Of a stretch of DNA of 64,000 nucleotides, positions 39,680-50,429 are shown in pieces. A model generated the notes under the pieces. It saw only the letters and a list, made by a program, of their open reading frames with translations, ran no database searches and was not told the DNA's origin. The position numbers and the translations under genes are program-made. The stretch is from Elmis aenea (lineage: Eukaryota; Arthropoda; Insecta; Coleoptera; Elmidae): positions 51,421,924 through 51,485,923 of the forward strand of contig OX393581.1 in the NCBI GenBank assembly GCA_947652605.1, in the 5' to 3' direction. The stretch's first letter is position 1. Each line of letters opens with the position of its first letter.

Positions 39680-41026
39680 CCTTCTTCCCCACGGTTAGAT
39701 TTTTGTACGTTGCTCTATGACGAGGTACCTGGGTACCAATGACTAAGAAACTGCGAATATGTCATTTTATTATGCTGTATACATAACTTTTAGGTTAGTA
39801 TCTGTGAATTAAGTTCAACAAAGTGGTGAAATATGGCTGTGCCCCATAGGGACGTTTCCAAAAGTGAATTTCAAAGGTAAGTTTACAATTTCAAAAATAA
39901 CCTAAAATCAATATTATGTATTATTTATTATATATTTATTGTATTTTGACTGTATTTAAGGAATTGTAATATATAATATAAAATCGTTTACTAAACCAAA
40001 ATTTTTAGAATGACTTATGAACAACAAGTTGCTTATATGGAAAAATTTATAGAGGACAGTGATACAGAAGAACCTTTTTGAAGGTGATGCATCAGAGGAT
40101 GAATGGCTGCCCTTGAATGCCACAGGTTCACAAGAAGACTCAGATGTTGAAGATGTTTACGCTGACAAACAAAATAAGATAGAAGTAGAAGAACGCAGTG
40201 AAGAGGAAGATAGTGACCAAGAAGCGGAAGCACAAAGTGAAACAGAATTTTTGTGTAAAGACGGTACACAATGGAAGTCGACGCCCTCTAAAATGACAAC
40301 TCAAACTCTTAAACAAAATATTTTACGCCAAAAACCAGGCCCTGCAACAGCTACGAAAACTCTTTTTATCAAAGATACATTCCAACGGATATTTACTCCA
40401 GTAATGTGCAATAATATAATTCGGGAGACCAATCGAAAAGACAATCTTGTCTACCACAAATGGAACGTAGATAATCCTAATAAATCGCCGAAAACTTGGA
40501 AAGATTTGACAGAAGAAGAGTTTGATGGATATTTAGCTATATTGATAGCAACAGGAGTATATCACTCTAATACTGAGGACATTAAAGAACTTTGGAAAAC
40601 AACATTTTGGAACAAACCGATATGTGCAGAACATACTAAAACAATTATAAAATGTATTCCTTGCAGTGATTTGTAATACAATGTTCCTTTTTAAAAGATT
40701 TTTTTAATTTTATAAATAAAACTTAGGTACCTTGCAGTAATAGTGTTTTATCATACCACCAATAATCTTCTGTGTTTCTTATTCAAAAAGAACTATTTAT
40801 GCACGTGGTACCCGGGTACCTCGTCATAGAGAATAGCAATAATCAATTTTAATATTTTTTTATACACATTTATTTAAAAATTTGAATGTTTAATTGCGAT
40901 AATATGTTTATCTTAACTAGTTTGAAGATGTCACAAAAACTCAGAATTATATCAAAAGCCGGATACTGAATATTTTACGAATGAATACGAAAAAAGTACC
41001 CGGGTACCACGTCATGGGGAAGAAGG
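39680..41026 (+). mobile_element. piggyBac-type transposon, internally deleted
   Basis: The ends are CCTTCTTCCCCA (39680-39691) and TGGGGAAGAAGG (41015-41026), a perfect 12-bp inverted repeat. The left flank is TTAA (39676-39679), the piggyBac target site; the right is TTCA, one change from TTAA. Three near-palindromes GGTACC(C/T)GGGTACC lie subterminally: 39724-39737, 40807-40820 and 40996-41008 (one base short). Their flanks TGACGAGGTACC / GGTACCTCGTCA are inverted between left and inner right copies. The interior holds the start of a transposase gene and nothing of its catalytic core. Confidence 0.85.
39833..40676 (+). pseudogene. Truncated, frameshifted piggyBac-type transposase
   Basis: A possible first exon (39833-39876, MAVPHRDVSKSEFQ) ends in AAAG/GTAAGT and could join an exon at 40009 (MTYEQQVAYMEKFIEDSDTEE). 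That frame stops at about 40079; the main frame (40059-40676) continues one phase away, so a small indel lies near 40070. It gives an acidic N-terminus (DASEDEWLP, DSDVEDVY, EERSEEEDSDQEAEAQSE) and then the start of the DDE_Tnp_1_7 domain: WKDLTEEEFDGYLAILIATGVY, ELWKTTFWNKPICAEHTKT. It stops before the first catalytic Asp. Acidic N-terminus plus this domain start are typical of PGBD/piggyBac transposases. An AATAAA at about 40715 follows. The minus-strand frame at 40033-40269 is a shadow. Confidence 0.85.
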
Positions 41027-43280
41027 TTCAGCATAATGAATATAAATTTCCTGGTAGGTGATTTGCTAAATATTTTCTCCAAGATTTAACCAGAGTAGAT
41101 TTCAAAACACTGTAGGTATAATGTATAATATTTGTATAAAACAAAGCTAATAAATAGAAAACTCCACCCCATTCTGTATGAAACTTATGTCATTAGGTTA
41201 CAGAGTTATTAATTTCAAGTATTGTAAAAAAAGTACAGATGGGTACCTACACTATAAAATTAAAATATTATTATTCTTCTCCAACAAAAATAAATCTTGG
41301 CACACCACCAAACGATTAGCATTAAAAAAAATCTGCGCACATAAAACGGCGAAAATTTTGCACATTTTTTTTAGATTCATAAATAAATTATAAAATCGAT
41401 TTGCCACTAAGCAAGCATTAACCTTTTAAACACATAGATTATCAACAATTTTAATGTTTATAAACACGCAAAAATCCCATTCAAACAAATCAATATGCAA
41501 AATCTATTTTTTCATGTTATTTTTTAAAGTTTGTAGATTTATAGGGCACATGAAATATTGCAATTATAATGTTACCAAAAGAACAATTTGTTGTTTTTAA
41601 AATTTGTTTTATTTTTAGATTCTTCATGCCTTAAGCTACTGCTCTAAATAGTTTCAAGTTGAAATTTTTAACCATTTTGAGACATTATTTATCATAACTG
41701 GATACCAGAGAAGTAATTTAATGTATGTCAAAACTAATAAAAATTCAAAAATTCCGAAAAATATTCTGCGTTTCTTTTTTTAATATACTCAAACCATACA
41801 GACTTTCCAAATATGTCTCGTAATATCAACGGTTTTTTTTTGCACAAACTTAAGGTATAAAAAAACACCACAGCGCAAACAACAGTCAATTCTTTCAGTA
41901 TTCAAATGCAACACCAGAACAAATAATGGGATGCTCAAAATACGTCCTTATTTATCATTACATAAAAACTCAAAAGCTTAGCAACAAAAATTGTGTCCTT
42001 TTAAGCATAAAACCGTAAATTTATCCAGTTCAGATGTTTCACATACCAGCAATATTATAATTAATTGGATTGCACGACTCTATTCGACATTCAGTGATCT
42101 ATTCATATATTCCTACAAAAGATTTAACCATAAATGTTCAGATTTCAATGCAACACACACGCCTCTAATTGGAATTAGAATGAATTTGGGTCACCTTTGT
42201 TAATTAAGCTTGAAAAGTAATTGATAATTTGATGCCTAAAATAAAACACCACATGACGTGAACAAGTTTTTCTCCATTTAGCAAATTACAGCTGACATTA
42301 AATGAACTAAAAGCAGAATCGTCGAAGCCAATTAAAATAAAAATTTTAACAAAGATGTAGTAATTATTTACCAAAACACATCACAATACGTAATCAATTC
42401 AAATCCTGTCATAAAACCCTTTTTTTGTTAAATATTTACCTCATTTAAAATTGTTCAATAGAATTCTTGCATTTTTTGTTACAAAAATGAGCACTTGAAA
42501 ACCCTGTAAGCGTTAACAATTTTAGTTTTAATTTAAACCATTACTAGTTGATCTTCCCAAAAACCACCATTCACAAATTTTCGATACAAACACATTCATT
42601 TCCGGTATTAATTTCTAAATAGAACAACCAGCAGTACTTCTATTATGATCCCCTGTAGCTGCATGACGTTATTGGTTTCATTGGGCGCAATATCTGGCTT
42701 GCCACAAAATTATTCATCTTATATCGAGACGTGCTGCGTACTTATTGATTAATTCAATAAACAGCAAAATAAGCACACATATTTCCTATACTTATACAAT
42801 ACAATAAAGTATCTAATATAAATACTTCTGAAACTGTGTCGCAGACAAACGGCTCAATGTATGTATGCATATATGTAGGCTAATATATTTAGCTGCTCTG
42901 CATATTGAGCTTAAAATTATTAAATATTTATTAACAGAAGTCTCGTTTGATAAAAATAGTCCAAGGATATTGAAGAAAATGGCATGATTAATACCAGATA
43001 ATACTACTTTTAATTTTTCTAAACCAATTCTAGCTTGATGCAGTAATAATTACCAGTTAATCGATTCATGATTCATTTAATGAATTAAAACTTCCAGTTC
43101 CTAAACATACAAAATACACTACAATGCAAATTTATACGGGGAGTGTTACAGAAAAATTTTAGCCGCATTTTCAAGACACCTTTGTCGTGCCAATTGGCAA
43201 CGCCTCATTTTGTTGTCAGTTTTAAGTGCCGAGGGGACTAAATAAATACCCAGAAATTCCTACTTAAGAGTATTAAGGTT
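41027..43280. other. Intergenic, nothing recognised
   Basis: More than 2 kb of AT-rich sequence. The frames at 41178-41393 and 41991-42203 have no family features. Confidence 0.45.
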
Positions 43281-43284
43281 TGAA

Positions 43285-43440
43285 ATTTTGAGTATTTTGG
43301 CCATGTTATCAGAAACAGCAAGTATCAATAGCTGCAAATTGCCATCTAGGGAAAAATAGCAGATGAAAAGCGAGAACTAGGACATAGAACAACCTCTTGG
43401 CTACAAAATATCAGACAACGGTATGGAAAAAGAATAAAAT
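43285..43440 (+). pseudogene. LINE C-terminal fragment, family D
   Basis: A broken + frame reads FEYFGHVIRNSKYQ, LQIAI.GKIADEKRELGHRTTSWLQNIRQRYG, matching the conserved GHV-R...GKI.GKR..GRR..SWL.N.R.W segment of insect LINE ORF2 C-termini. The minus frame 43346-43573 is a shadow. Confidence 0.7.
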
Positions 43441-44500
43441 AACTGCTATCGGCGACCTTGCTAATGTTTATGTTAAAATCATTTTGCGCGGAAAGTGATG
43501 CAACAAGTTTCATAAAAAAACATAGCATTTTATAGCTATGATTAAACTGAAAATGCATAATTGTCGAAGTCACTATAAAGTTGTAGATGTTACACTTTGA
43601 AATTTGGTTCGATCTTTTTTCTTATTTAGTAAATTAAATGTTGTATTTGAATTGGTGTCCTTAATTTCACTGGTAATATTGATTTATCGTTTTATAAACG
43701 CTGGTATGTAAAGAATTTCGAATTCCTATCGCACATGTGATCTGATTATTGATATGTAATGACCAGATGTCAACCATTTAATTTATTTTTATTGCGTACA
43801 TTGTCAATCAATGTTACAGTGTTGGTTTTACCGTGAAAATAACAAATAAACATTTTAGCAAACATAAATGCCTGTTATATAAATATTACTCACTTACGTA
43901 TTGTTACAAATAAGCATGCATAGTTTATTTTACCAAACAAACAGATAAATACATAGTAGTATTTTTTTTTGCACCGGAAAGTAAGATATAAATATTTGTG
44001 CGAAAAATAGCTAATGATAATGCATTTTCATATTATTTACTATTGCACAGTCCCAGCAGTTATCAATAATTTCAGTTACACATTCAAAAAACTTTAGTTA
44101 AACAAATAGGAAATATAAATCACTGATCTTATTGTTTCGACGACTTCCTTTAAAAATAATGGAAATATGCAGTTGACGTTCTAATTTATTACATAGAAAA
44201 GGTTGGCCATGAAAACCGAATGCAATTCGCAAGCAATTAATTATTTAGTCGTAAGCAATTAATAGTTGTGATGTTGGTTGGTTCTGCGAAAGGTTATGTT
44301 TTTGAGGTTTCAAAGGAACTTTAAATTATTCATTAGACACCAAAAATGTTGCTTTACAATAGCGGCAAATTGTGGAAATTTGTAAACACACATGCGCATT
44401 GGTTTTTGTTTGATACAGGGTGTTGCAAATGTTATCACCTTAATTCTCCCATTTTTTTTAGAAACAACATCCAAAAAGAATTTTCCAGCCTTGTATCTTT
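43441..44500. other. Intergenic, nothing recognised except an ACAGGGTG end
   Basis: ATACAGGGTGTTGCAAATG near 44415 resembles the small-element ends seen elsewhere; no partner was found. Confidence 0.35.
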
Positions 44501-44510
44501 TATATTAGGG

Positions 44511-44765
44511 CAGTACCCCTGGGGGTACGTAAAAGTCTTTAGGGGTACGTGGCATTTTAAGCAATGCATCATTAACTCGTGCAATCATTGAGAAAAGAAA
44601 TTACTTTAAACGCATATATTTCTCGACTAATTATTTGCTATGATGTCAACAGTTAATTTTGTTATTTATTTATTATTACTACTATAATTATTTTGAAACG
44701 GGGAACTTGGTAATAATGAAAATTTGGGAAGGGGTACACGAATATCTGAAGTTTGAGGAACACTG
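44511..44765. mobile_element. hAT-type non-autonomous element (likely)
   Basis: It begins CAGTACCCCTGGGGGTACG and ends GTTTGAGGAACACTG, the usual right end of hAT elements. GGGGTACG words repeat near the left end and GGGGTACAC near the right. No clear 8-bp duplication was seen, so exact borders are uncertain. Confidence 0.5.
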
Positions 44766-44819
44766 GTTTGAGAAAATTCAAGCAACAATAAAAGTAAGAA
44801 ATTTTTAGTCGATAACAAA

Positions 44820-45350
44820 ATTTTTACAACAAGAGATGAAAGTCCAGTTTTTTTCGTGAGGTGAGATTTGTCCATGAGCCGCGAAGCGGCGAGTGAGCAA
44901 ATCTCACAAAGAAAAAGCTGATTTCATCTCGAGTCGTAAATACTATTTTTTCTACGAAATTAAAATTATATTAGAGAACGAACGTTAATGTAAACGAACC
45001 AAATGACAATTATTGTGTATAATATTTTAATTAATCATTTCATTTCCATAGCGACACCACCACACTGACATTGACATAAATAAAATTATAACCTGCAAAA
45101 GAAATGTATTTAATATTAATTTTTGTACAATTCTTAGGCTTTTATATAAAATTGTACATTAAAATTAAATTATTTGATTAGAATATTAACGCAATTTTAA
45201 TTAATTATGAACTTAAACTTAAAAAAATCGTACATTTTACAATTTAATATTGACATGACATTATTTTCACCCGCTACGAAAGTAAAATTTTCATGTATGG
45301 TAGGCAGTGAGAAAATGGACAACTTTCATATATATGAGTAGAAAAAATTC
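44820..45350. mobile_element. Second hairpin-bearing element
   Basis: A nested hairpin occupies 44833-44930: GAGATGAA with TTTCATCTC, GTGAGATTTG with CAAATCTCAC, and an apical GAGCCGCGAAGCGGCGAGTG. This apical word pattern (GAGCCG...GGCGAGTG) is the same as at 35950-35975. TTTTTTCTACGAAAT (44945) is roughly inverted at GTAGAAAAAATTC (45340), and GATGAAAGTCC at GGACAACTTTCAT, suggesting the right border. No protein is encoded. Confidence 0.55.
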
Positions 45351-46205
45351 TTTGGGAACAATATACAACGATTTGAAAAACGTAACATTTTTATTGTGTT
45401 ATGATTGACACAAATTGTTTAAAGGTATGACGTTGTGTAACGAATAATATTCTATTGTTTCTTTAAATAATAAACGTGTTAAGTTTCAAGGTAACTTAAA
45501 AATCGATAAGCCAAAATAGCTGTTTAAAAGTTATATTGGCAAAACAATGGTTAATTTTTCCGAATAGCTTATCTCCTTATTTTAAGAAGTCAAACACAGG
45601 TTTATTCATTTCCTGTGAATGTTTTATGCTAGGAGTGAATAACTTATTTCGTACGAGTTCCCATATTGCTTTTATTATTCAGAGTTGTGAAATGCATGAG
45701 TGTATTTTAATCATTATTATGGTTCTGGAAATAAAAACAAGACTGAACGAATGGATGTTGTTCGGCTAATGAATGAGATCGTGTTTGCCACGTAATATTT
45801 TAGTATGAAATGTGAAACTATTTACGTATAGCTTACACTTCCTTCTATTAATATGAAACGATGATGATAAATTGCAAAATTGCAAGGACTTAGACCTTAG
45901 CAAAGCAAACAAAATTAGTTCTGAAAACGTTGGTTGGTATGAGGAAGCTTTTAAATAATTAAAACTTTTTACAGAAAACTACAAGTTTGCACTTGTGTAT
46001 TGCTGAGTAGAGACAATCAATTTAGAAGCCATTGGTTAAGGCCTTTCAAAGAATTGAAGAACAATAAGTAGGTACTGTTTTTTTGCGTTGAAAATTGCTC
46101 AATTATTTTACAAACATTCTTTTAACATCTCTTCAGTAGGTTTAATGTATTTTGTGAAATAATTTTAGCAAAGCAAACCCTATTTGTAAAATTATTAGCG
46201 AAATA
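45351..46205. other. Intergenic, nothing recognised
   Basis: AT-rich; the frame 45536-45769 has no family features. Confidence 0.4.
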
Positions 46206-46210
46206 TATAG

Positions 46211-46732
46211 AGGGTGGTCCACTTTTTAGGAGCAGGACTTTAACAGTCGATAGAAAAACTTATTTTAAAGCGAATATTCCATATCAACATTGGTCCAAAA
46301 ACGCTTCATTTTAAAGGGTGTTGAAATTTTCAACCAAATTTGGTATACAGCACCACCTTACAGGTTACCACAACGGTGAAAATTTCAAGTCCCACAAGCA
46401 AACAGTGGCGGAGTTGTGGGGGTTCAGTTTCAAATTTTTTTTATAAAAAACTAGTACGGACCTATTTAAAATCAAACTCGAACTTGTTTTTGGGTAGAAC
46501 GTTTTATTCTTAACAAAAAGTATCTCTTGAGTTTTCTTCGTATCTGCCACAGTTTGGCGCGTAATTTGATTTATTTTACTATTTTCGCGAAAAATTCAGC
46601 AAATTTGTTAAATTACAAAAAATTAAGAGACATTTATAAAACCCATTTAAAATTTGAACATGTCTTATTTTTGGTAAGAAGGCTATCGATAATAACCTAC
46701 AATACCTCCTAATGAAAGAATGAGACACCCTT
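46211..46732. mobile_element. TIR-bounded non-autonomous element (~520 bp)
   Basis: The left end AGGGTGGTCCACTTTTTAGGAG and the inverted right end AGGGTGTCTCATTCTTTCATTAGGAG are similar over about 25 bases. The interior has no transposase. The GGGTG-start ends are shared with other small elements in this window and recall IS630/Tc1-like elements. Confidence 0.5.
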
Positions 46733-47295
46733 TATAAGCTGCTACAGCGCACTTAGAATTTATATACACTTTGATATTCTTTAAAACGTTAACTGCATTC
46801 AGCTACACAGAAACCATAGCAAATATAAGAATTTCACATCCATGCATACATAAATCATAAAGAAAACGCGCGGAGCAGAACGTCCAGTCCATTAAATCAC
46901 TCTCTAAATAATGGGGTGATTTTAATGGAATAACTCGCTATATATTTGCATTTAAAATTACACCTTCTCGGCGTGTAATGCGAAAACCGATTAAATTGCA
47001 ATCTCAGATTACACGGTAAGACTTTGTACTTAGAATAAACCAGCAATTACCACGATCCTATACTTTACATTTTCAACTAGCCATTGTAAGTTTTATTCCG
47101 GACAAAAGCATGCGATTATTTCAAAAGGCGATGAGAATTAGCTTTTTAATTTAAATATCAGTGACAGAAATACAATCAGAGATTGTTTGCTTGACTTGAA
47201 TGATTCATGTCTTATGTTAAGTTTGTGGTAAATTATATTTAAATAAAAGCAATTTTAAGCAAATTAACTACTGACTAAACTGGTACATATTTATT
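46733..47295. other. Intergenic, nothing recognised
   Basis: No supported feature. Confidence 0.4.
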
Positions 47296-47299
47296 TCAA

Positions 47300-47745
47300 G
47301 AAGAGATTCTCACGTACAGTTCAGAAACTTGGGCACTGGCAAGAAAACATAACCAATGAATTCAAACGCATAAGATGAGATATTTGATGAGAATAGAATG
47401 ATGTAGACTAATTAATAAAATTACCCACAATAAAATCAGAAGAATCCTAAGAGACATCAAGAATAGGATGGAGACAAACCAATTAAGACGCCTGGGACAT
47501 CTGCTACGCATGCTATAAAGCAGGTACACAAACATGGGATAGAAAACAAAGTTTGAGGTTAAAAAAAAGTAAAGCAAAACCAACAACAAAATGGAAAAAC
47601 GAAGTGAGAGATAGACTAGAAGAAAAAAGAGTCAACTGGAGAGTTGTCCCACAGTTAGCCAATGATAGAGATGAAGAATCTTCATCAAGAATTAGGATCT
47701 CGGACACCGAAAGGTACAAGAAGGCCCAATTAACAAGATTTTAAA
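47300..47745 (+). pseudogene. LINE family A C-terminal remnant
   Basis: Broken frames give LTYSSETWALARK, MRYLMRIE, LRRLGHLLRML, then (frame 47553-47744) KTTKWKNEVRDRLEEKRVNWRVVPQLANDRDEES and DTERYKKAQLTRF. The colinear ending at 29865-30655 assigns it to family A. The minus frames here are shadows. Confidence 0.75.
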
Positions 47746-48660
47746 ATATCCACAAGGAGTGAGACAAGGAGGAAGCTTGGGCCCATTGCTATTCATTACT
47801 TATATGGATAAACTAAGTAGAGAAACAAAACAGAGAACAAAACCCATCTATATTGGATAAAGACGACCAGAACGTATTAATATATCAAAATGCTCCTTCG
47901 CAGATGATATAGCTATCATGGCAGGAAGTCTAAACGACCTAGAAGAAAACTTAAATATCTGGATCCAAGTATTAACGGAAAATGGAATGAAAATAAACTA
48001 AAATAAAACTAAAATCATGGTAGCATCCAACGAAAAAGAGGTAATACAAATAAAAGTGGATGGAGAATTAATAGAACAAGCTAGCAGCTTTCAATCTTTG
48101 GGCATTATGTTAGATGAAATAGGAAACCAAGATATTGAACAGAATAATAGAATACAAAAGGCTTATAGAGTATATTATGCACTGAGTAAAGGACTCATAA
48201 ACAAAAGAGAAATCTCAAAAGAAACAAAAATGAAAGTATATAAATCAATCTACAGACCAATTCTCACATGTGGCTGCGAAACATTGGTGTTATCAAAAAA
48301 AGACAAGAGTAAAATTAGAGCAGCCGAGATGAAATACTGAAGAATGGCGAAAGGAGTAACAAAAAAAGATAGAATTAAAAATGTCCAAATAAGAGAAAAA
48401 TTAAAATAGAATCCATAGAAGAACTCATAGAACAAAGACAACTTGGGTGGTGGGAACACTTACAAAGTTTGGACAGCTTAACACTAGTTAAAAGAATATG
48501 GAAAAGTAATTGGAAAAATTCTAAAGGAAAAAGGGAAAACTTGGGTGGAAGCAAAGAATCTAGCACAGAATAGAAAGGAATGGAAAAATTTTATAGAGAA
48601 ATAATTTTAGATGTATGGAAAAACTCCACCCTTACACCCTATGGGTAAAAAGGGAATAGA
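47746..48660 (+). pseudogene. LINE reverse transcriptase remnant, family B, with FADD active site
   Basis: The best-kept reverse-transcriptase block in the window. GVRQGGSLGPLLFITYMDKL is motif 4 and CSFADDIAIMAGSLNDLEENL carries the catalytic Asp pair (FADD). After a stop the frame 48017-48340 continues with KTKIMVASNEKE, SFQSLGIMLDE, ISKETKMKVYKSIYRPILTCGCETLVL. Shifts then precede RQLGWWEHLQSL and a final YREIIL region. It ends near an AT tail at 48660. Everything 5' of motif 4 is missing. It abuts the family A copy without a gap. Confidence 0.82.
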
Positions 48661-50030
48661 TTATATATGTATATATTTAAATATGATAAGTCAATTTGAT
48701 GGGTTTATTTATCTTATAACTTATGGTCGTTAACTTTTCAATTCATTTATATTTAAATATACCCATTGCTTCACCAATTGAAAACGCATTAGTAAATGAA
48801 ATTTATAAGGAAAATGATTTAATTTCACTTTCAGTAGTCTAAACACTGGGTAAGCCAGAGAGTTAAACCTTACCATTTTCCCATGAAAATCGCCATGTAA
48901 TACAAAAATCCGCAAGAACATAAAAAACTTATCAGGATGTTTAAGTCAGGAAAATATCATTCAGCAAACACTACAAAGAAATATTTTGGTAGACACACCA
49001 ATTCATTACTTTATCTAAAATATTTTAATACTTGCAACAATTTCGTATCCGTTCCGTTCACAATTAACTGTAAAATTAAAACTTTAAATTATTCCGTCAA
49101 AAAACTGCGTTACCAAAAGATACTACTTCCTGTTTGTTAATTAATTTCTTTATTCTTTATGTGCTACAGTTCAAGCTGTTAACTTTATATGTGCATACTA
49201 ATCTTTACTGTTTTCTTCTTCAGCGGTTCGTTGACTGCTAGATTTAATTAGGAAATACCTGTTATTCTCGACATTATCATATTTCAAAAATCATATCGTG
49301 TGTTGTGACACAAGAAGCATAATAAATAAGGTACATCAGAAAATTGTTGGGTATACACCAGAAGAAGTCTCACACCTAGCGATAGAAAAGCATAAGTTGG
49401 GAAGAAGGAGAACTTAAGTATTCATCCCAAGACCCAAATTTGAAGTTGGGTTAATGCACTGCAACAGCATTTTTCAAACAAATATTTTTTTTATAATCTA
49501 AATTTAAATTTAAACCAAGAAAAAAATTGTTTTATGATGTCCATACTTTGAACGTTAAAATTAACTAAGAAAGCTCTTAAAAATAGACGTCATTTGTACC
49601 AACTACGAATAATTGTAATGAATAAAAGTCACTTGAAAGCGGGATAACGACAAAGAAGATTAATGAATTCTAAGTCGCCGAATAAGTGATTGTCAAAGGG
49701 AAGTGCATAACGGTACACGCGGGATAAGTAAATTTAAAACGGGTTTGTATTAAAATAAGGTACAAAGAAATGCTGTTGTATTCGACACAATGGGGTTGCG
49801 TCACATCTTCAAATTACGGTAATATTTCAGGCCAGTACAATTCTGGCTTTTAAAGCCTTTAAAGAATACTGCTATTCAAAATTGTAAGAGGGGATTACAG
49901 TATTTGTTTTACTTTTAAATTGATAATATAAACTCTATTGCGACGTAAAAAACTGTAAAATATCATTAGATAACTCCCTGGGTAAATGTAGGCTATTTAT
50001 TTGCTTCCAATTTTTTGTCTTTTTTAATTA
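48661..50030. other. Intergenic; possible short LINE trace near 49330
   Basis: A + frame at about 49330-49415 (KVHQKIVGYTPEEVSHLAIEKHKLGRRR) resembles LINE ORF2 C-terminal ends but is too short to assign. Nothing else was recognised. Confidence 0.35.
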
Positions 50031-50039
50031 GTTGTGTTA

Positions 50040-50425
50040 AATTAGACAGTCAATGATTTTTCAGCAAGATGGGGCACAACCACACAACAACAGAGCCGTT
50101 GCTACATTCCTTTACTAACATTATGGTGGTAGATGGATAGGTACTAAGACAAAGGGTGTGAACTGTGCAGCCAGATCGCCAGATTTGACCCCTTTAGATT
50201 TTTTGTAAGCCTACTTAAAGGAAAGAGTTTATATGACTCCTATTAAAAATTTAGGGGAACTAAAAAATAGAATTTGAGATGACTGTCGAAGATTAACAGT
50301 CGCAAACCTTATGCATGTTTATGTCTAAGGTTTCTTGAAAAAAAAATTACCGCCAAATTGATAGTGTGCATGGTGATTCTTAAATAAATTACCTCCCGAA
50401 TTTTTGCACAATATTTAAGAAACAC
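50040..50425 (+). pseudogene. Tc1/mariner-superfamily (DDE_3) transposase relic
   Basis: A frame with stops reads FQQDGAQPHNNRAVATFL, then GGRWIGTKTKGVNCAARSPDLTPLDFF, AYLKERVYMTPIKNLGELKNRI and CRRLTVANL. The QDGA.PH and RSPDLTPLDFFLW motifs are the second catalytic Asp region and the third-Asp region of DDE_3 transposases common in insects. A GTGCATGGTGATTC segment near 50368 matches the usual C-terminus, and AACACCCTGCGGAATT may be the element end. Earlier domains are gone. Confidence 0.82.
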
Positions 50426-50429
50426 CCTG

